NCBI RefSeq assembly: GCF_000153405.2
Contig: NC_020802.1
Span: forward strand, 2,871,883-2,935,882
DNA length: 64,000 nucleotides
Direction of reading: 5' to 3'
DNA from: Psychromonas sp. CNPT3
GTDB lineage: Bacteria; Pseudomonadota; Gammaproteobacteria; Enterobacterales; Psychromonadaceae
The position numbers were made by a program, and so were the translations under genes. Below the pieces are notes generated by a model, which was not told where the DNA came from, did no database searches, and was given only the letters and a program-made list of their open reading frames with translations. Shown one piece after another: positions 1 to 9,453 of this stretch (positions are counted from its first letter, which is position 1; every line of letters starts with the position of its first letter).

Positions 1-352
1 GTAATGATGCGCGAACTTGCCCAAATAAATACGGGCTAGCGCCCATCACTAAGTCTTTATCTGCCAATGCCAAGACTTGTTTAAAAAGATCCATCTCAAG
101 ATATTCGTTAGCATCTAAGGACGATCCCTTAATAAAAAAGTTAGCGCCATAAGTGCGCAGCTCTTGGCTCATCTTTGCATTGATATCAAAGTAAATAGAG
201 GTCAAGGCAAAAATGGTCGATGATCCCACTATAAGCGCGCCGATCACCACGAGCACGCGCTGCTTACGTTGCCACAAGGCTTTAAAAATAAGCGTCCAAA
301 GGAACACACTTTGGATTTTACTCGCAAATATGCGCATTTTCTTACTGCCCAT
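1..352 (-). CDS. ABC transporter permease, FtsX/MacB-like (partial)
   Basis: The reading frame is open from an ATG at 352-350 to the window edge, so only about 117 N-terminal residues are visible. They start MGSKKMRIFASK and include one hydrophobic segment followed by a periplasmic stretch (SQELRTYGANFFIKG) that parallels the upstream neighbour, where the equivalent is REMKSYGANILIQS. The two are therefore paralogous permeases of the MacB/FtsX type, with one N-terminal membrane segment and a large periplasmic domain. The start overlaps the end of the neighbour by 11 nt, which indicates translational coupling. In related Ftr1-P19 iron operons two such permeases are followed by an ATPase, and that gene would lie beyond the left edge. 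The substrate is inferred only from context. Confidence 0.8.
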   Translation of the reverse strand, partial: MGSKKMRIFASKIQSVFLWTLIFKALWQRKQRVLVVIGALIVGSSTIFALTSIYFDINAKMSQELRTYGANFFIKGSSLDANEYLEMDLFKQVLALADKDLVMGASPYLFGQVRASL

Positions 353-1634
353 GTAGCACCTCCACCGGATATAACTTGGTAATATTTTTAGCGGGGAAAA
401 AACTACCAAATAGGGCAATTAATAAGGAAACAACAATAACAACCGGCACCACAATCCAGCTAAATTCAAGTGGACTATTAAAAAGAGACCAGCCAATAAT
501 TCGCGCCAGTAACGCCCCCGCAACGCAGCCCAGTGATGCCCCGATAAGGCTACAAATCATCGCTTCACAATAAAAAAGCCCATGGATTTCGCTGTTGGTT
601 GCCCCTAATGACTTCATTAAACCGATTTCAGCTGCCCGTTCAATAATGGTGGTTGTCATTAAGGACGCAATACCGAGACCGGCTGCGATAAAGGCTGCTA
701 TCGTGACAACCAACAATAACAATTGTAATTTCTCTATGACTAAGCCCTCAGAGGCAGCCACTTGCCAAATGGGTTGCACAAGCGCCCCGCTCATCGCCTC
801 TTCTAATTGCAATGCAATCGCAGACACATAGGCAGTGCAGTACCATTTGTCATAATCGGCAGAATTTAATCCGGCTAGATCCTTACGCGCAGCTTTCGAG
901 AGTGCATTTTCAGGCACCGTTAATGCACTGACTTGTACTTGTTGCATTTTCCCCGGCAGATTTAATATTTTCTGCACTAACGCAAGCGTTGCTATTATCT
1001 GCGAATCCTCCTCGCCACCCGTTGTCACAATACCGCTCACGTAAACCGGGTATTGTTGCTGTTTATAGACAATGTTTAACTCGCTATTAATCGATATTGC
1101 ATAACGCTTGGCAATCTCAGCACCAACTAACACTTCATTGATTTTACTATCATCAGGCCAGCGCCCTTGTATCTCCCAGAAGGGGGCAATAATTTGCATC
1201 CCAGTGTGATAATTTGGCTCATCATCGACGCCAATTTTTTTATTGAAGTAGGTACCCAGTAAGCCGATATTAGGCAGTGTTTTTTGTGCGGATTTCAAAC
1301 TGACTCGCGCGTGTAATTTTGGCGCAAAACCAATAATATTATTACGCCAAAAAATACCTTTTATTTTTCTTAGCTCTCTTGCATCTAAAAAGGATTGTCC
1401 CGATAACGGATTATAATTAATACCATTAACATGCATCGCTAACGACTCACTGGCACTTTGAATCAATATATTAGCCCCATAGGACTTCATTTCCCGCGCC
1501 ATTTTATCGCCAATGTTAATGGATACGGCAAATAACGCGCTCAGTAAGGCTGCGGATAAGAAAAAAGTAAAGATCGATAATATTTTCCGGTTACGACCAC
1601 GCCACAATGACTGTTTCAGGCAGAGTAAAAACAT
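342..1634 (-). CDS. ABC transporter permease, FtsX/MacB-like
   Basis: This 430-residue protein has an N-terminal membrane segment (about residues 20-42), a periplasmic domain to about 300, and three C-terminal membrane segments. The motif TTTIIERAAEIGLMKSLGAT before the middle segments is typical of FtsX/MacB permeases. It is the fourth gene of the iron operon reading leftwards. Its ATG overlaps the stop of the DUF2318 gene by one base, and its own stop overlaps the next permease. In Campylobacter and E. coli Ftr1/P19-type loci, paired permeases of this kind accompany the iron permease. The inference is that it helps move iron or deliver reducing power in the periplasm. The exact role is not evident from sequence. 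Confidence 0.82.
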   Translation of the reverse strand: MFLLCLKQSLWRGRNRKILSIFTFFLSAALLSALFAVSINIGDKMAREMKSYGANILIQSASESLAMHVNGINYNPLSGQSFLDARELRKIKGIFWRNNIIGFAPKLHARVSLKSAQKTLPNIGLLGTYFNKKIGVDDEPNYHTGMQIIAPFWEIQGRWPDDSKINEVLVGAEIAKRYAISINSELNIVYKQQQYPVYVSGIVTTGGEEDSQIIATLALVQKILNLPGKMQQVQVSALTVPENALSKAARKDLAGLNSADYDKWYCTAYVSAIALQLEEAMSGALVQPIWQVAASEGLVIEKLQLLLLVVTIAAFIAAGLGIASLMTTTIIERAAEIGLMKSLGATNSEIHGLFYCEAMICSLIGASLGCVAGALLARIIGWSLFNSPLEFSWIVVPVVIVVSLLIALFGSFFPAKNITKLYPVEVLHGQ

Positions 1635-3031
1635 TATTTATCTCCTGTTGCTGAGGCGGTATTCTCAAGATAACGTTCAGGATCATCCCTAAAATGCGTA
1701 TAGTTTGCATCATTAATAAAGAACCATGTTTTGCCTTTGTATTTATACTGGCTACTGGCTTTCGTATTTAATAATTTGATTTTTGCAACAGGATCCCAGA
1801 CTTCTATTTCAAGGGTTTGCGTAAAGTATTGATAACCTTGAAGTAAACTTTCTTTGCTAATACGCACCTCTGTCGCATCTTGGGTGAACTGCATGGGAAT
1901 AGGGTTACAACCACCGACTTTACCGATTGAGGGGATAAAAATACGTACCCCACAGGCGAGGCAAATAACTTGATTGCCTTTTTGTACGTAGCCTTTGTCG
2001 CCACATAATAAACAAGCATCAAAAACCACGCCGAGTTTCAATTGATCTTTATAACGATTGATAACAAAAAAACGGATAGCTTTACCATCAGACGCAACCC
2101 AGATAAAGCGATATAATTTACCACTGCCAAGCTCAAGTTTCTTTATATCAAGATGGATAGCATCATCACTTTCTAACGTAACAAAAGTAGAGGCGGATAA
2201 ACTGGCAGGCCGAGATGCATAAAGATCCCAAAATAAAAGAGACGATAAACAAAGTAATAAGGTCAGTACAGTCAAACGCAATAACCTGCGCTTTTGATAA
2301 TACTGCGCTAACGCATGCCGATATTTTATCGCCGTTAACGTTTTAAGAGGCTCAACTAATGGCGCAATAAATTTAAAGTGATAACGCACGCTAAAAACGC
2401 ATAAGAAGAGGATCGCGCTGTAACTCACAAATTCGGTGAAATAAATACTTTTACTAGCAAACGACAAACGTAAACTGGTTAAGGTCGCAACATGTAACTT
2501 CATCATCGAAAGCAGCAATTGACCACTTAATGAAAAAGCCCATAAGAATAAGATAAGTAGCCCAAAAAACAATCCCAACTTCGGCTGAAATTTACTCATT
2601 TTATAACTGCTTAATTGGCATAACACCAACAAAAACACGGCAAAAATCAAGGCACTCACATTTAATATAAGCGCAGTGTTAAGTACGCTGGCACTTGTTA
2701 TTAGCAAAATTTCTGGTTGCAGGAAAAAAAGGTAGCTCGCAAGCGTGAGTAAAAGAACTTGCCAAAGCGCGCACAAAATACTGAAGTGTTTTGGTAATAA
2801 GAAGGTTAATAAAATAAACACAATAAGGATGCATTCAAATACCGAGATAGATAAACGGATCAACAACGAAGAGGGTAAATAAAGAGATAACAATCCCCCT
2901 ATAAAAATAGCGCCTACAGATTGTAAGAAAATACTTTTTACATTGATCGTGATTGATCTTGCATGTAAAAGCCCAAGCAAGAAAGTAAATAGTAAAAATT
3001 TATGCAACAGACTCGCCGCAAAAAAACTCAT
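1634..3031 (-). CDS. DUF2318 (Fe-S-like) polytopic membrane protein
   Basis: The protein has about 465 residues from the chosen ATG at 3031, which is preceded by AAGGTGA at good spacing; a start at 3061 would add ten residues without a ribosome site. Roughly eight N-terminal membrane helices are followed, after residue ~270, by a soluble domain with CLLCGDKGYVQ, ICLACGV and GGCNPIPM cysteine motifs. A C-terminal GKTWFFINDANYTHFRDDPERYL segment follows. This is the DUF2318 family found beside P19 and Ftr1. The cysteines suggest a metal or Fe-S centre, possibly passing electrons to reduce or release iron, but that is inference. It sits between fetP and the permeases in one transcript. Confidence 0.85.
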   Translation of the reverse strand: MSFFAASLLHKFLLFTFLLGLLHARSITINVKSIFLQSVGAIFIGGLLSLYLPSSLLIRLSISVFECILIVFILLTFLLPKHFSILCALWQVLLLTLASYLFFLQPEILLITSASVLNTALILNVSALIFAVFLLVLCQLSSYKMSKFQPKLGLFFGLLILFLWAFSLSGQLLLSMMKLHVATLTSLRLSFASKSIYFTEFVSYSAILFLCVFSVRYHFKFIAPLVEPLKTLTAIKYRHALAQYYQKRRLLRLTVLTLLLCLSSLLFWDLYASRPASLSASTFVTLESDDAIHLDIKKLELGSGKLYRFIWVASDGKAIRFFVINRYKDQLKLGVVFDACLLCGDKGYVQKGNQVICLACGVRIFIPSIGKVGGCNPIPMQFTQDATEVRISKESLLQGYQYFTQTLEIEVWDPVAKIKLLNTKASSQYKYKGKTWFFINDANYTHFRDDPERYLENTASATGDK

Positions 3032-3102
3032 AGTAAAATCACCTTTTAAAGTGCCGATCACGATGCTTGATCGTCATCGACACTTTTATTTTATGAGGTT
3101 GG

Positions 3103-3630
3103 TTACTTTAAACCAACGTATTTGAAGTCATATTTAACTTCAAATGATTTCCACCAACGACCCACACCCGTTTCTTTATCTGTATGACGGTAAAGACCCG
3201 CTTTTGATGGTGGATCAATACGGTAAGTCACAGTGTAATTACCAATTCCCATCATTTTAACGTTGGCACCGTAATGTGTTCCATCTGATGCAACCATTGG
3301 CATGAATGTGCCAGTTTGTTGTTTACCTGTATCGGTATTTTTCAATGTGTATTCAATCGTTAGGTAAGGGATCCATTGTCCTGCACCAAAACCGTTTTTA
3401 TTACCTTCTAATGCATGAATATCCGCTTCTAAATGGATATCAGCTTGAGAGGCAGGTAAGCCCATACCACGAGGCTCCATCACGATAGGTTGTAAATATA
3501 CCGCAGCAATTTCCATTTGATTGATATCCACAGACTCGCCCGCAGGATATTCAGTAAATGCCATTACCTGACTAGATGCAGCAAGTAATGCTCCACCGGC
3601 AAGGATCTTAACTAGTTGGTTCTTTATCAT
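3103..3630 (-). CDS. fetP: Periplasmic iron-binding protein P19/FetP
   Basis: The start is placed at the ATG at 3630, because GGAGAAGAA lies just before it; an upstream TTG at 3651 would run through that ribosome site. The precursor of about 175 residues has a Sec signal peptide ending QVMA before FTEYPAG. Family hallmarks are the Met/His-rich binding residues (IVMEPRGMG, IHLEADIHALEGN) and the YTLKNTDTGKQ and GVGRWWKSFEVKYDF blocks. P19 proteins are dimeric periplasmic copper/iron-binding proteins that work with an Ftr1-type permease in ferrous-iron uptake. fetM lies immediately upstream, which supports the same pairing here. Confidence 0.9.
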   Translation of the reverse strand: MIKNQLVKILAGGALLAASSQVMAFTEYPAGESVDINQMEIAAVYLQPIVMEPRGMGLPASQADIHLEADIHALEGNKNGFGAGQWIPYLTIEYTLKNTDTGKQQTGTFMPMVASDGTHYGANVKMMGIGNYTVTYRIDPPSKAGLYRHTDKETGVGRWWKSFEVKYDFKYVGLK

Positions 3631-3672
3631 TTTCTTCTCCATAGATAACAAATAAAATATAAATACGCCGGC

Positions 3673-5556
3673 TTAAACAATTTCTTGCACCTTATTTTTC
3701 TTTAGTAAATAAAGAGCAAAGAACGCAGCCAACAAGATAACAACTTGAGGAATGAGCGTTTCTACATAAGGGAAAATGCCTAGCACCGTGATTTGTGGAA
3801 AGTCACTTACCAAATGGGGTTGAAATACTTTCCCTTCGATAAGTTCAAGAACACCTTTACCTGCAAACACAAATGCCATTAAATACAGCAATGCGCTGGT
3901 AAAGATGAAAAAGGGTCTTAATGGTAATTTAACTACGCTGTAGCGAATAATTAAATAACAAAGTAATAAAATAATGCAGCCACATGCAAATCCAGCCGCT
4001 ATCATCCAATATCCATGCAGCTGTGCATCAAGGATCAAGGCATAGTAGAACAATGCAGTTTCAGCGCCTTCTCGGTAGACAGATAAAAAGCTAGCAAACC
4101 ACAAACCGATAATTGAGCCAGTGCTTAATGATTTACTTAATTTTCCATCAATATATGCTTTCCACCTTGAAGCTTCCGCTTTTGCAATTAACCAATAACT
4201 GACAAAGAATAAAACCAAGGCTGCCAAAAGCATGGTCACACCCTCGAGGATCTCTTGTTTTGCACCTGAATTATCTAAAATGAATTTGAAAATAAGCGCC
4301 GTCACCACACTGGCAACCAAAGCAACAACAACACTGTTTTTGACGATAGTGAGCTTGTCTTCATGTTTATTTTTTATTAAGTACGCAATGATAGCAGCCA
4401 CTACCAACATCGCCTCTAAACCTTCACGCACAATGATCATCAAGCTATATAAGAAAAGCGACCAAGGTGTTTGATTTTCTTTACTTAACATCTGTACGGC
4501 TATGTTTAAGTTGATCTCTAATTTATCTATCTCGTCTTCAATGGCGCGCACCGATTTACCCGCGCGGATCAAACTCACGATTTTAGTAAATGAGCTTTCT
4601 AATTCGGCTTTAAACGTCGCATCACGCGCTCCGATTTTGGCCTCCATATCGCTGGCTTCAAACAAATCAAAATAAGTATCTTGTACTAAGAAAATAGCAT
4701 CTTGGGTTTTACCCTTTTGCTGTAACACTAAAACGTCCGAGAATGCGCCCAGTATCTGTTGTTTAACGCCATCCCAATCTTTGCTCTGCTCGAGCGGATT
4801 ATTTTCTTGCGTTTTTTGACTTTGTGGCACTTTAAGGCCGGGCAGAAAATCATTTAACTCTAAAACCAAATTCGACGTTTGATAGCCAAATTCAATTAAT
4901 TGATCATCACTTTGACATAAATCTAATAACACTTTAAAACGTCGATTAAAGGCAGCTGAAATAGCCCCACTGACTTCAATACCAAGGTATGTTTCCAATT
5001 CAGAGTTTTTATAGCCACTATATTGAGCTTGGCGAACATACGCTTTGGTTTTTTCGTATTGGTGTGTTTTGTAAGCAATAACAGCAAGGCCTAAGCGTTC
5101 ATCAATAAATTCAATTTGTTTTAACCAGTAAGGCGCTATTTCATCGTTTAAGTCATGGCGACTCTGCGCTACTATTTGATGGCCATTTTTTAATGCTTCA
5201 GGTAAAGCTTGTAATGCTTTTTTTAAGGTCAGGATCTCATTTTCAACTTGCGCTAAAGGCGCCTTATTAGTAATTAATTTACGAATAAACCCAAATTTAC
5301 TCTCTAATTGATAACTTAAATCGGCCGAATAATTAATACGAATGGGGCCTTCTAAGTTTTCAAAAACTTCAAAATAAGCCATTTGTACGGTGCGTTTTGC
5401 CGTGGTTATTTGACCTTCTTCATAGAGTGCCAACGTTTTATCTAAACGCTGGGAAATATCATCTACAAGCGCCTGATAGTCTGGACTTGCATATGTATTA
5501 ACTGAGATCATAAGAGAGAAAACAATCAAGACACCTTGTATTACTTTTAAAAACAT
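3673..5556 (-). CDS. fetM: Ftr1-family iron permease FetM
   Basis: This 627-residue protein has a signal peptide (to about residue 23), a periplasmic helical domain of ~340 residues with two repeats, and a C-terminal seven-helix Ftr1 membrane domain. Two REXXE iron-binding motifs are visible in that domain, REGLE (in IIVREGLEAMLVV) and REGAE (in VYREGAETALFYY). The N-terminal extension matches the FetM/EfeU-with-periplasmic-domain type and not plain fungal Ftr1. It is the first gene of the operon, 42 bp upstream of fetP, and a near-consensus Fur box lies about 40 bp before its ATG. Expression in iron limitation is therefore expected. Transport of Fe2+ or Fe3+ into the cytoplasm is the known family role. 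Confidence 0.93.
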   Translation of the reverse strand: MFLKVIQGVLIVFSLMISVNTYASPDYQALVDDISQRLDKTLALYEEGQITTAKRTVQMAYFEVFENLEGPIRINYSADLSYQLESKFGFIRKLITNKAPLAQVENEILTLKKALQALPEALKNGHQIVAQSRHDLNDEIAPYWLKQIEFIDERLGLAVIAYKTHQYEKTKAYVRQAQYSGYKNSELETYLGIEVSGAISAAFNRRFKVLLDLCQSDDQLIEFGYQTSNLVLELNDFLPGLKVPQSQKTQENNPLEQSKDWDGVKQQILGAFSDVLVLQQKGKTQDAIFLVQDTYFDLFEASDMEAKIGARDATFKAELESSFTKIVSLIRAGKSVRAIEDEIDKLEINLNIAVQMLSKENQTPWSLFLYSLMIIVREGLEAMLVVAAIIAYLIKNKHEDKLTIVKNSVVVALVASVVTALIFKFILDNSGAKQEILEGVTMLLAALVLFFVSYWLIAKAEASRWKAYIDGKLSKSLSTGSIIGLWFASFLSVYREGAETALFYYALILDAQLHGYWMIAAGFACGCIILLLCYLIIRYSVVKLPLRPFFIFTSALLYLMAFVFAGKGVLELIEGKVFQPHLVSDFPQITVLGIFPYVETLIPQVVILLAAFFALYLLKKNKVQEIV

Positions 5557-5596
5557 AGCTCACCAAAAGACCACTAAATAGAAAAAAGAGGTTAAT

Positions 5597-5611
5597 TGAT
5601 AATAATTACCA
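5597..5611 (-). promoter_or_regulatory. Fur box upstream of the fetM operon
   Basis: TGATAATAATTACCA matches the 7-1-7 Fur consensus TGATAAT-N-ATTATCA at 14 positions (one T-to-C change, free centre base). It lies 41 bp before the fetM start, where a repressor would cover the promoter. This fits iron-dependent repression. Confidence 0.75.
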
Positions 5612-6390
5612 TTACAACAGTGTTTATTTATTGCGCAACAAAATACTGTATTAATTGACTTTAAAGATAAAAAAAAATGCTATTTAATAATTTTATACTT
5701 TTAATTAAGCTCACAAAATCATGAACCACATGAGATTTTAACAAAAAATAATCAATAACTTTTTGGCCGTGACACTTTTAAATCATTTTTTCATATTCCA
5801 CGTTATTATAGGAAAACAAATACCAATCCTCACCTTATAAGGTTATAAGAGGTAATCTAAAGTAAAAGAGAAGTTAAACTGAAGTTAACAGGGGGTTAAA
5901 AGATAAAACATTCATTAAAATGAAAGGCATTATAATGTCTATAAGATCAGAGCAAAAGGTAGCGGGGAACAGCTAACATGATTTACATCAGTATTTTAAA
6001 AGTGTAGGCTCTCGGATTGGTACTTACGTGGTACCTCTAATAAATACATAAAAAGGAACAGTAGATCACATTGCGAATTATTTAGTTTGATTTTTTAGCA
6101 TTAAACATACATTATCGTTTTGCCCTAGATATGATGTAATTTATAAAGATAGCCTTGCTTTTTTCATTCCATAAAATTATTAGCAGTGGTAAACCTACCA
6201 CTTTATCCTTCTGATCAATGCATCAGATACCCATAAAAAAGCGCCGAGTTTCATAACGCGAATAACGAGTATTCACTACAATACTCGCGCTATCAAACTT
6301 AGTATTCCCATACAGAGTTTTATCAAATAGAAATTAGTTATAAATAGACTTCTACAAAAATAAAACTCAACATGTTCAATTAGGAGTTTC
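5612..6390. other. Long intergenic region between fetM and gltS
   Basis: About 780 bp without a convincing gene. It is very AT-rich. It contains a hairpin at 6266-6287 (CGAGTATT and AATACTCG around six bases) and a short palindrome near 6018-6034 (GGTAC...GTACC). It must hold the gltS promoter, because gltS begins at 6391 after AGGAG. A small RNA is possible but no known family was recognised. Confidence 0.5.
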
Positions 6391-7614
6391 ATGAATACAA
6401 TATATTCAATAGGTGAAATTGAGTCTTTTCTGATAGCCATTTTGGTTTTATTTATCGGTCATACCGTCAACCGTCATGTTGCCTTTTTCAAAAAATATAA
6501 TATTCCCGAACCCATCGTCGGTGGGCTTATTGTGGCCACCATTATCACTATTTTACATTTTTATCAGATCACATTGCAGTTCTCACTGTCCATGCAAAAT
6601 ACATTGATGCTGATGTTTTTCAGTACCGTCGGCCTCGCCGCAAACTACAAATTATTATTAAAGGGTGGTAATAAAGTCTTTATCTTCCTTGGTATTGCGT
6701 CTTTTTATATTGTGATCCAAAATATTGTCGGCGTTAGTATGGCAACAACATTAGGATTAGATCCGATAATGGGCTTAATTGCAGGCTCTATTACCCTCTC
6801 TGGCGGACACGGAACGGGCGCGGCATGGGCGCAAACATTCTCTGACGATTACGGTATTAACACCCTTGAATTTGCGATGGCATCTGCGACCTTTGGTCTT
6901 GTCATGGGCGGTATCATCGGTGGGCCAGTAGCGCAGCGACTTATTAATAAAAATAATCTTGTTTCATCTTATGGTGCCGGCGGTAACTCGCATAAAGATC
7001 ACCCTGATTTGGTTACTTATGATCAACTTGAAGAAGATAAAGTCACCGCAAAAAGTATTTTAGAAGTTCTCTTTATTCTACTTATCTGTGTCGTAGGCGC
7101 TAAATGGGTTGGCTATGCCATCTCAAATCTAGGTATCAGCTGGTTGAAAATGCCGAACTTTGTTTATGCTCTTTTTATCGGCGTGGTGATCACCAATATT
7201 ACTGAAATTTCACGTGGCTATAAAATAAACAGTGAATGTATCGATATCTTAGGTACCGTTTCACTTTCTTTATTCTTATCGATGGCTTTAATGAATCTAA
7301 AATTATGGGAGATCTTTAATCTGGCGATCCCATTGTTATTTATTTTATTAATACAAACGGTTATTTTAGGTCTATTTGCCTATTTCATCACTTTTAGAGT
7401 CATGGGTGGTAATTATGATGCCGCAGTAATGGCAGGTGGTCATTGTGGCTTTGGTATGGGCGCAACCCCTACCGCTGTTATGAACATGGGCGCATTAGTC
7501 AGCAGAACAGGACCGTCACCACAAGCATTTATGGTTGTACCTATCGTAGGCGCCTTTTTTATTGATATTGTGAATGCCATTATATTACAAGGCTACCTTA
7601 ACTTTATTTACTAA
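6391..7614 (+). CDS. gltS: Sodium/glutamate symporter GltS
   Basis: This 407-residue membrane protein has roughly ten or more hydrophobic segments in two inverted halves. Each half carries a glycine-rich re-entrant loop, GSITLSGGHGTGAAWAQTF and AGGHCGFGMGATPTAVMNMG, the signature of the ESS glutamate:Na+ symporter family. Its length is close to the E. coli protein (about 400 residues). The start follows AGGAG at ideal spacing. It imports glutamate with sodium across the inner membrane, which suits a marine organism. It is monocistronic and ends at a strong bidirectional terminator. Confidence 0.95.
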   Translation: MNTIYSIGEIESFLIAILVLFIGHTVNRHVAFFKKYNIPEPIVGGLIVATIITILHFYQITLQFSLSMQNTLMLMFFSTVGLAANYKLLLKGGNKVFIFLGIASFYIVIQNIVGVSMATTLGLDPIMGLIAGSITLSGGHGTGAAWAQTFSDDYGINTLEFAMASATFGLVMGGIIGGPVAQRLINKNNLVSSYGAGGNSHKDHPDLVTYDQLEEDKVTAKSILEVLFILLICVVGAKWVGYAISNLGISWLKMPNFVYALFIGVVITNITEISRGYKINSECIDILGTVSLSLFLSMALMNLKLWEIFNLAIPLLFILLIQTVILGLFAYFITFRVMGGNYDAAVMAGGHCGFGMGATPTAVMNMGALVSRTGPSPQAFMVVPIVGAFFIDIVNAIILQGYLNFIY

Positions 7615-7622
7615 ATCATCAT

Positions 7623-7652
7623 AAAAAAAGAGAGGCAAGCCTCTCTTTTTTT
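7623..7652. terminator. Bidirectional rho-independent terminator
   Basis: An A-tract, GAGAGGC, a two-base loop AA, GCCTCTC and a T-tract form a symmetric hairpin. It lies between the convergent gltS and the gtr gene and can stop both transcripts. Confidence 0.9.
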
Positions 7653-7662
7653 ATTTCTACTA

Positions 7663-9453
7663 TTACTCCATAACAACAAACAGTATCTTATCTTTTATCT
7701 TAAATGACACGTTACCTTTTATCTGAGCGCCCACTATATTCAGAAATTCTATCTCAGCATCCTTCCAATCATATTGGTATAGATAGGGTTTAATATAATG
7801 ATCTCGTAAATTCAAAACCCGCTTAAAAGAATTTGAACCGGTTTTTTCCCACATATAGTGACTCATCTTTTTAGCATCCACACGCACTACAATTTTATCA
7901 AAACGTTGGGGATTTTTTAATGCGTTTTGATTGTCATGTTTCTCTAGCATCTGCGCCAATACTTCTCTGTTATACGCATAGCGTGAATTATAATTATACG
8001 TTTGCAATGCAAAAGGGATCATAAGACTCAGCAACGTCAGTAAGCGCCAATATTTATTAGGGATAATAAATAACAACATCACCATACCTATCGGGAAGGT
8101 AACTCCCGAACGTAGGGGAACCGTTATGCCAAGGGGAAGCACGCTAACGTACAATGAGATCACCACTAATAAAAGCATCACTGTATATTTAAAATGTGTT
8201 CGCAATGCCCATAATGCGGTAACGCCAATCGGGATATAAAGCCATAGGCTTAATCGCCCAATATAGTTAAAGTTACGCATAAAATTACCGGCACTACTTT
8301 GTATATTTCCAAGCAATGCAGATAGGCTATGTGATGGTGTTTCATGTCGCCAACTCACAAACTGAATAAAGGATGCCTGATCAGAGAAAGCAAAGGTATA
8401 TAAGTACACAAATGCATTGGCAACGACATACCCAAGTACATAACCTAAAATCCAAAAACACAAAAATTTAAAGTTATCAGAATAAGAAGCGTGTCTTAAC
8501 GTTGATAAATACAATAACGGCATCAAAAAATAGAAGACGGGATAGGTAGAAAATAACAAAATCCCTGCCAGTATTAAAAATAAGGGCATTTTTAATTTAT
8601 CTTTGTTGCATGCCAACACGGCCAACATAAAGCAACTTGGCATTATCGTCATCGGCCATTTAAGCAACATAGTAAAAGAAGGTATATTGATAACTAACAA
8701 AGCAACCATGATAGCCAACCAATACTCTTTCTTTATACCCATTGCTACTTTGTAAACAAATATAAACATAAAGAGGTTAGCTAAACTGGCTGCAATAAAA
8801 GCAGGTAATGCACATAATGGATAATAGAAGGCAAAATTTATCCAGCGCCCCTCTGTGGTGAATTTACCTATATAATTCTCCATATAAGGTAATGCGTCAT
8901 GCGCTACATTTGCCGACATCGCCAATTGTAGATTAAATAATGTCACGCCAGTAAATACAATGAGAATTCCCCATTGCAGCATGATAAATGGCTTGATATT
9001 TCTCTCTTTATCATACAAATCTTTAAAGTGTTTTTGCATTGAAACTCCCTCTGTAAATACTATTTTATAACCTAAATAATTGATCCCCATAGACACACAT
9101 ACCGCCAATCCCTGCCCTAAATAGACATGTAGCATTGCATAATGTACCAACAAAAATAACGTAACGGTTGAGATCGCTAATGAGGTAAAATTAACCACAC
9201 AAAAGGGAATAAATTGCCCTTTTTCTTTCTTACTTCTAAATACAAATGTGCGATTAAGGGCATAACTTATGATCATCCCAATGAAATAGGAGAAGATTGA
9301 GGAAATCAGATAGCGCGCTGATAGTTCATAAAAGATCATAAAAGCCAAATACGCCACAACCGTATTAATAACACCTACCGTTGCAAAACGTATTTTTTGT
9401 TGTAAATCTGAGGTCACTAAATTACTTAGTAATTGAGTCTGTTTCTTGAACAT
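7663..9453 (-). CDS. GtrA-GtrII fusion: flippase plus glycosyltransferase
   Basis: About 596 residues from the ATG at 9453, which follows AGAGAAG. A frame extension to 9528 would overlap gtrB more and has no ribosome site. Residues ~1-135 form a four-helix GtrA domain (QKIRFATVGVINTVVAYLAF, NRTFVF), the presumed undecaprenyl-phosphate-glucose flippase. Residues ~150-596 form a polytopic GtrII-type glucosyltransferase domain (DALPYMENYIGKFTTEGRWI) with about ten helices and a C-terminal periplasmic tail. In Shigella phage-type clusters these are separate genes. The gene overlaps gtrB by 32 bp, so the pair is coupled. The predicted job is adding a sugar to O-antigen or another surface glycan in the periplasm. 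The acceptor is unknown. Confidence 0.82.
   Translation of the reverse strand: MFKKQTQLLSNLVTSDLQQKIRFATVGVINTVVAYLAFMIFYELSARYLISSIFSYFIGMIISYALNRTFVFRSKKEKGQFIPFCVVNFTSLAISTVTLFLLVHYAMLHVYLGQGLAVCVSMGINYLGYKIVFTEGVSMQKHFKDLYDKERNIKPFIMLQWGILIVFTGVTLFNLQLAMSANVAHDALPYMENYIGKFTTEGRWINFAFYYPLCALPAFIAASLANLFMFIFVYKVAMGIKKEYWLAIMVALLVINIPSFTMLLKWPMTIMPSCFMLAVLACNKDKLKMPLFLILAGILLFSTYPVFYFLMPLLYLSTLRHASYSDNFKFLCFWILGYVLGYVVANAFVYLYTFAFSDQASFIQFVSWRHETPSHSLSALLGNIQSSAGNFMRNFNYIGRLSLWLYIPIGVTALWALRTHFKYTVMLLLVVISLYVSVLPLGITVPLRSGVTFPIGMVMLLFIIPNKYWRLLTLLSLMIPFALQTYNYNSRYAYNREVLAQMLEKHDNQNALKNPQRFDKIVVRVDAKKMSHYMWEKTGSNSFKRVLNLRDHYIKPYLYQYDWKDAEIEFLNIVGAQIKGNVSFKIKDKILFVVME

Noticed and set aside
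6266-6287. Hairpin as a terminator or riboswitch before gltS
   Set aside because: It is an isolated 8-bp stem without a T-tract, no gene ends near it, and no known riboswitch core was recognised.
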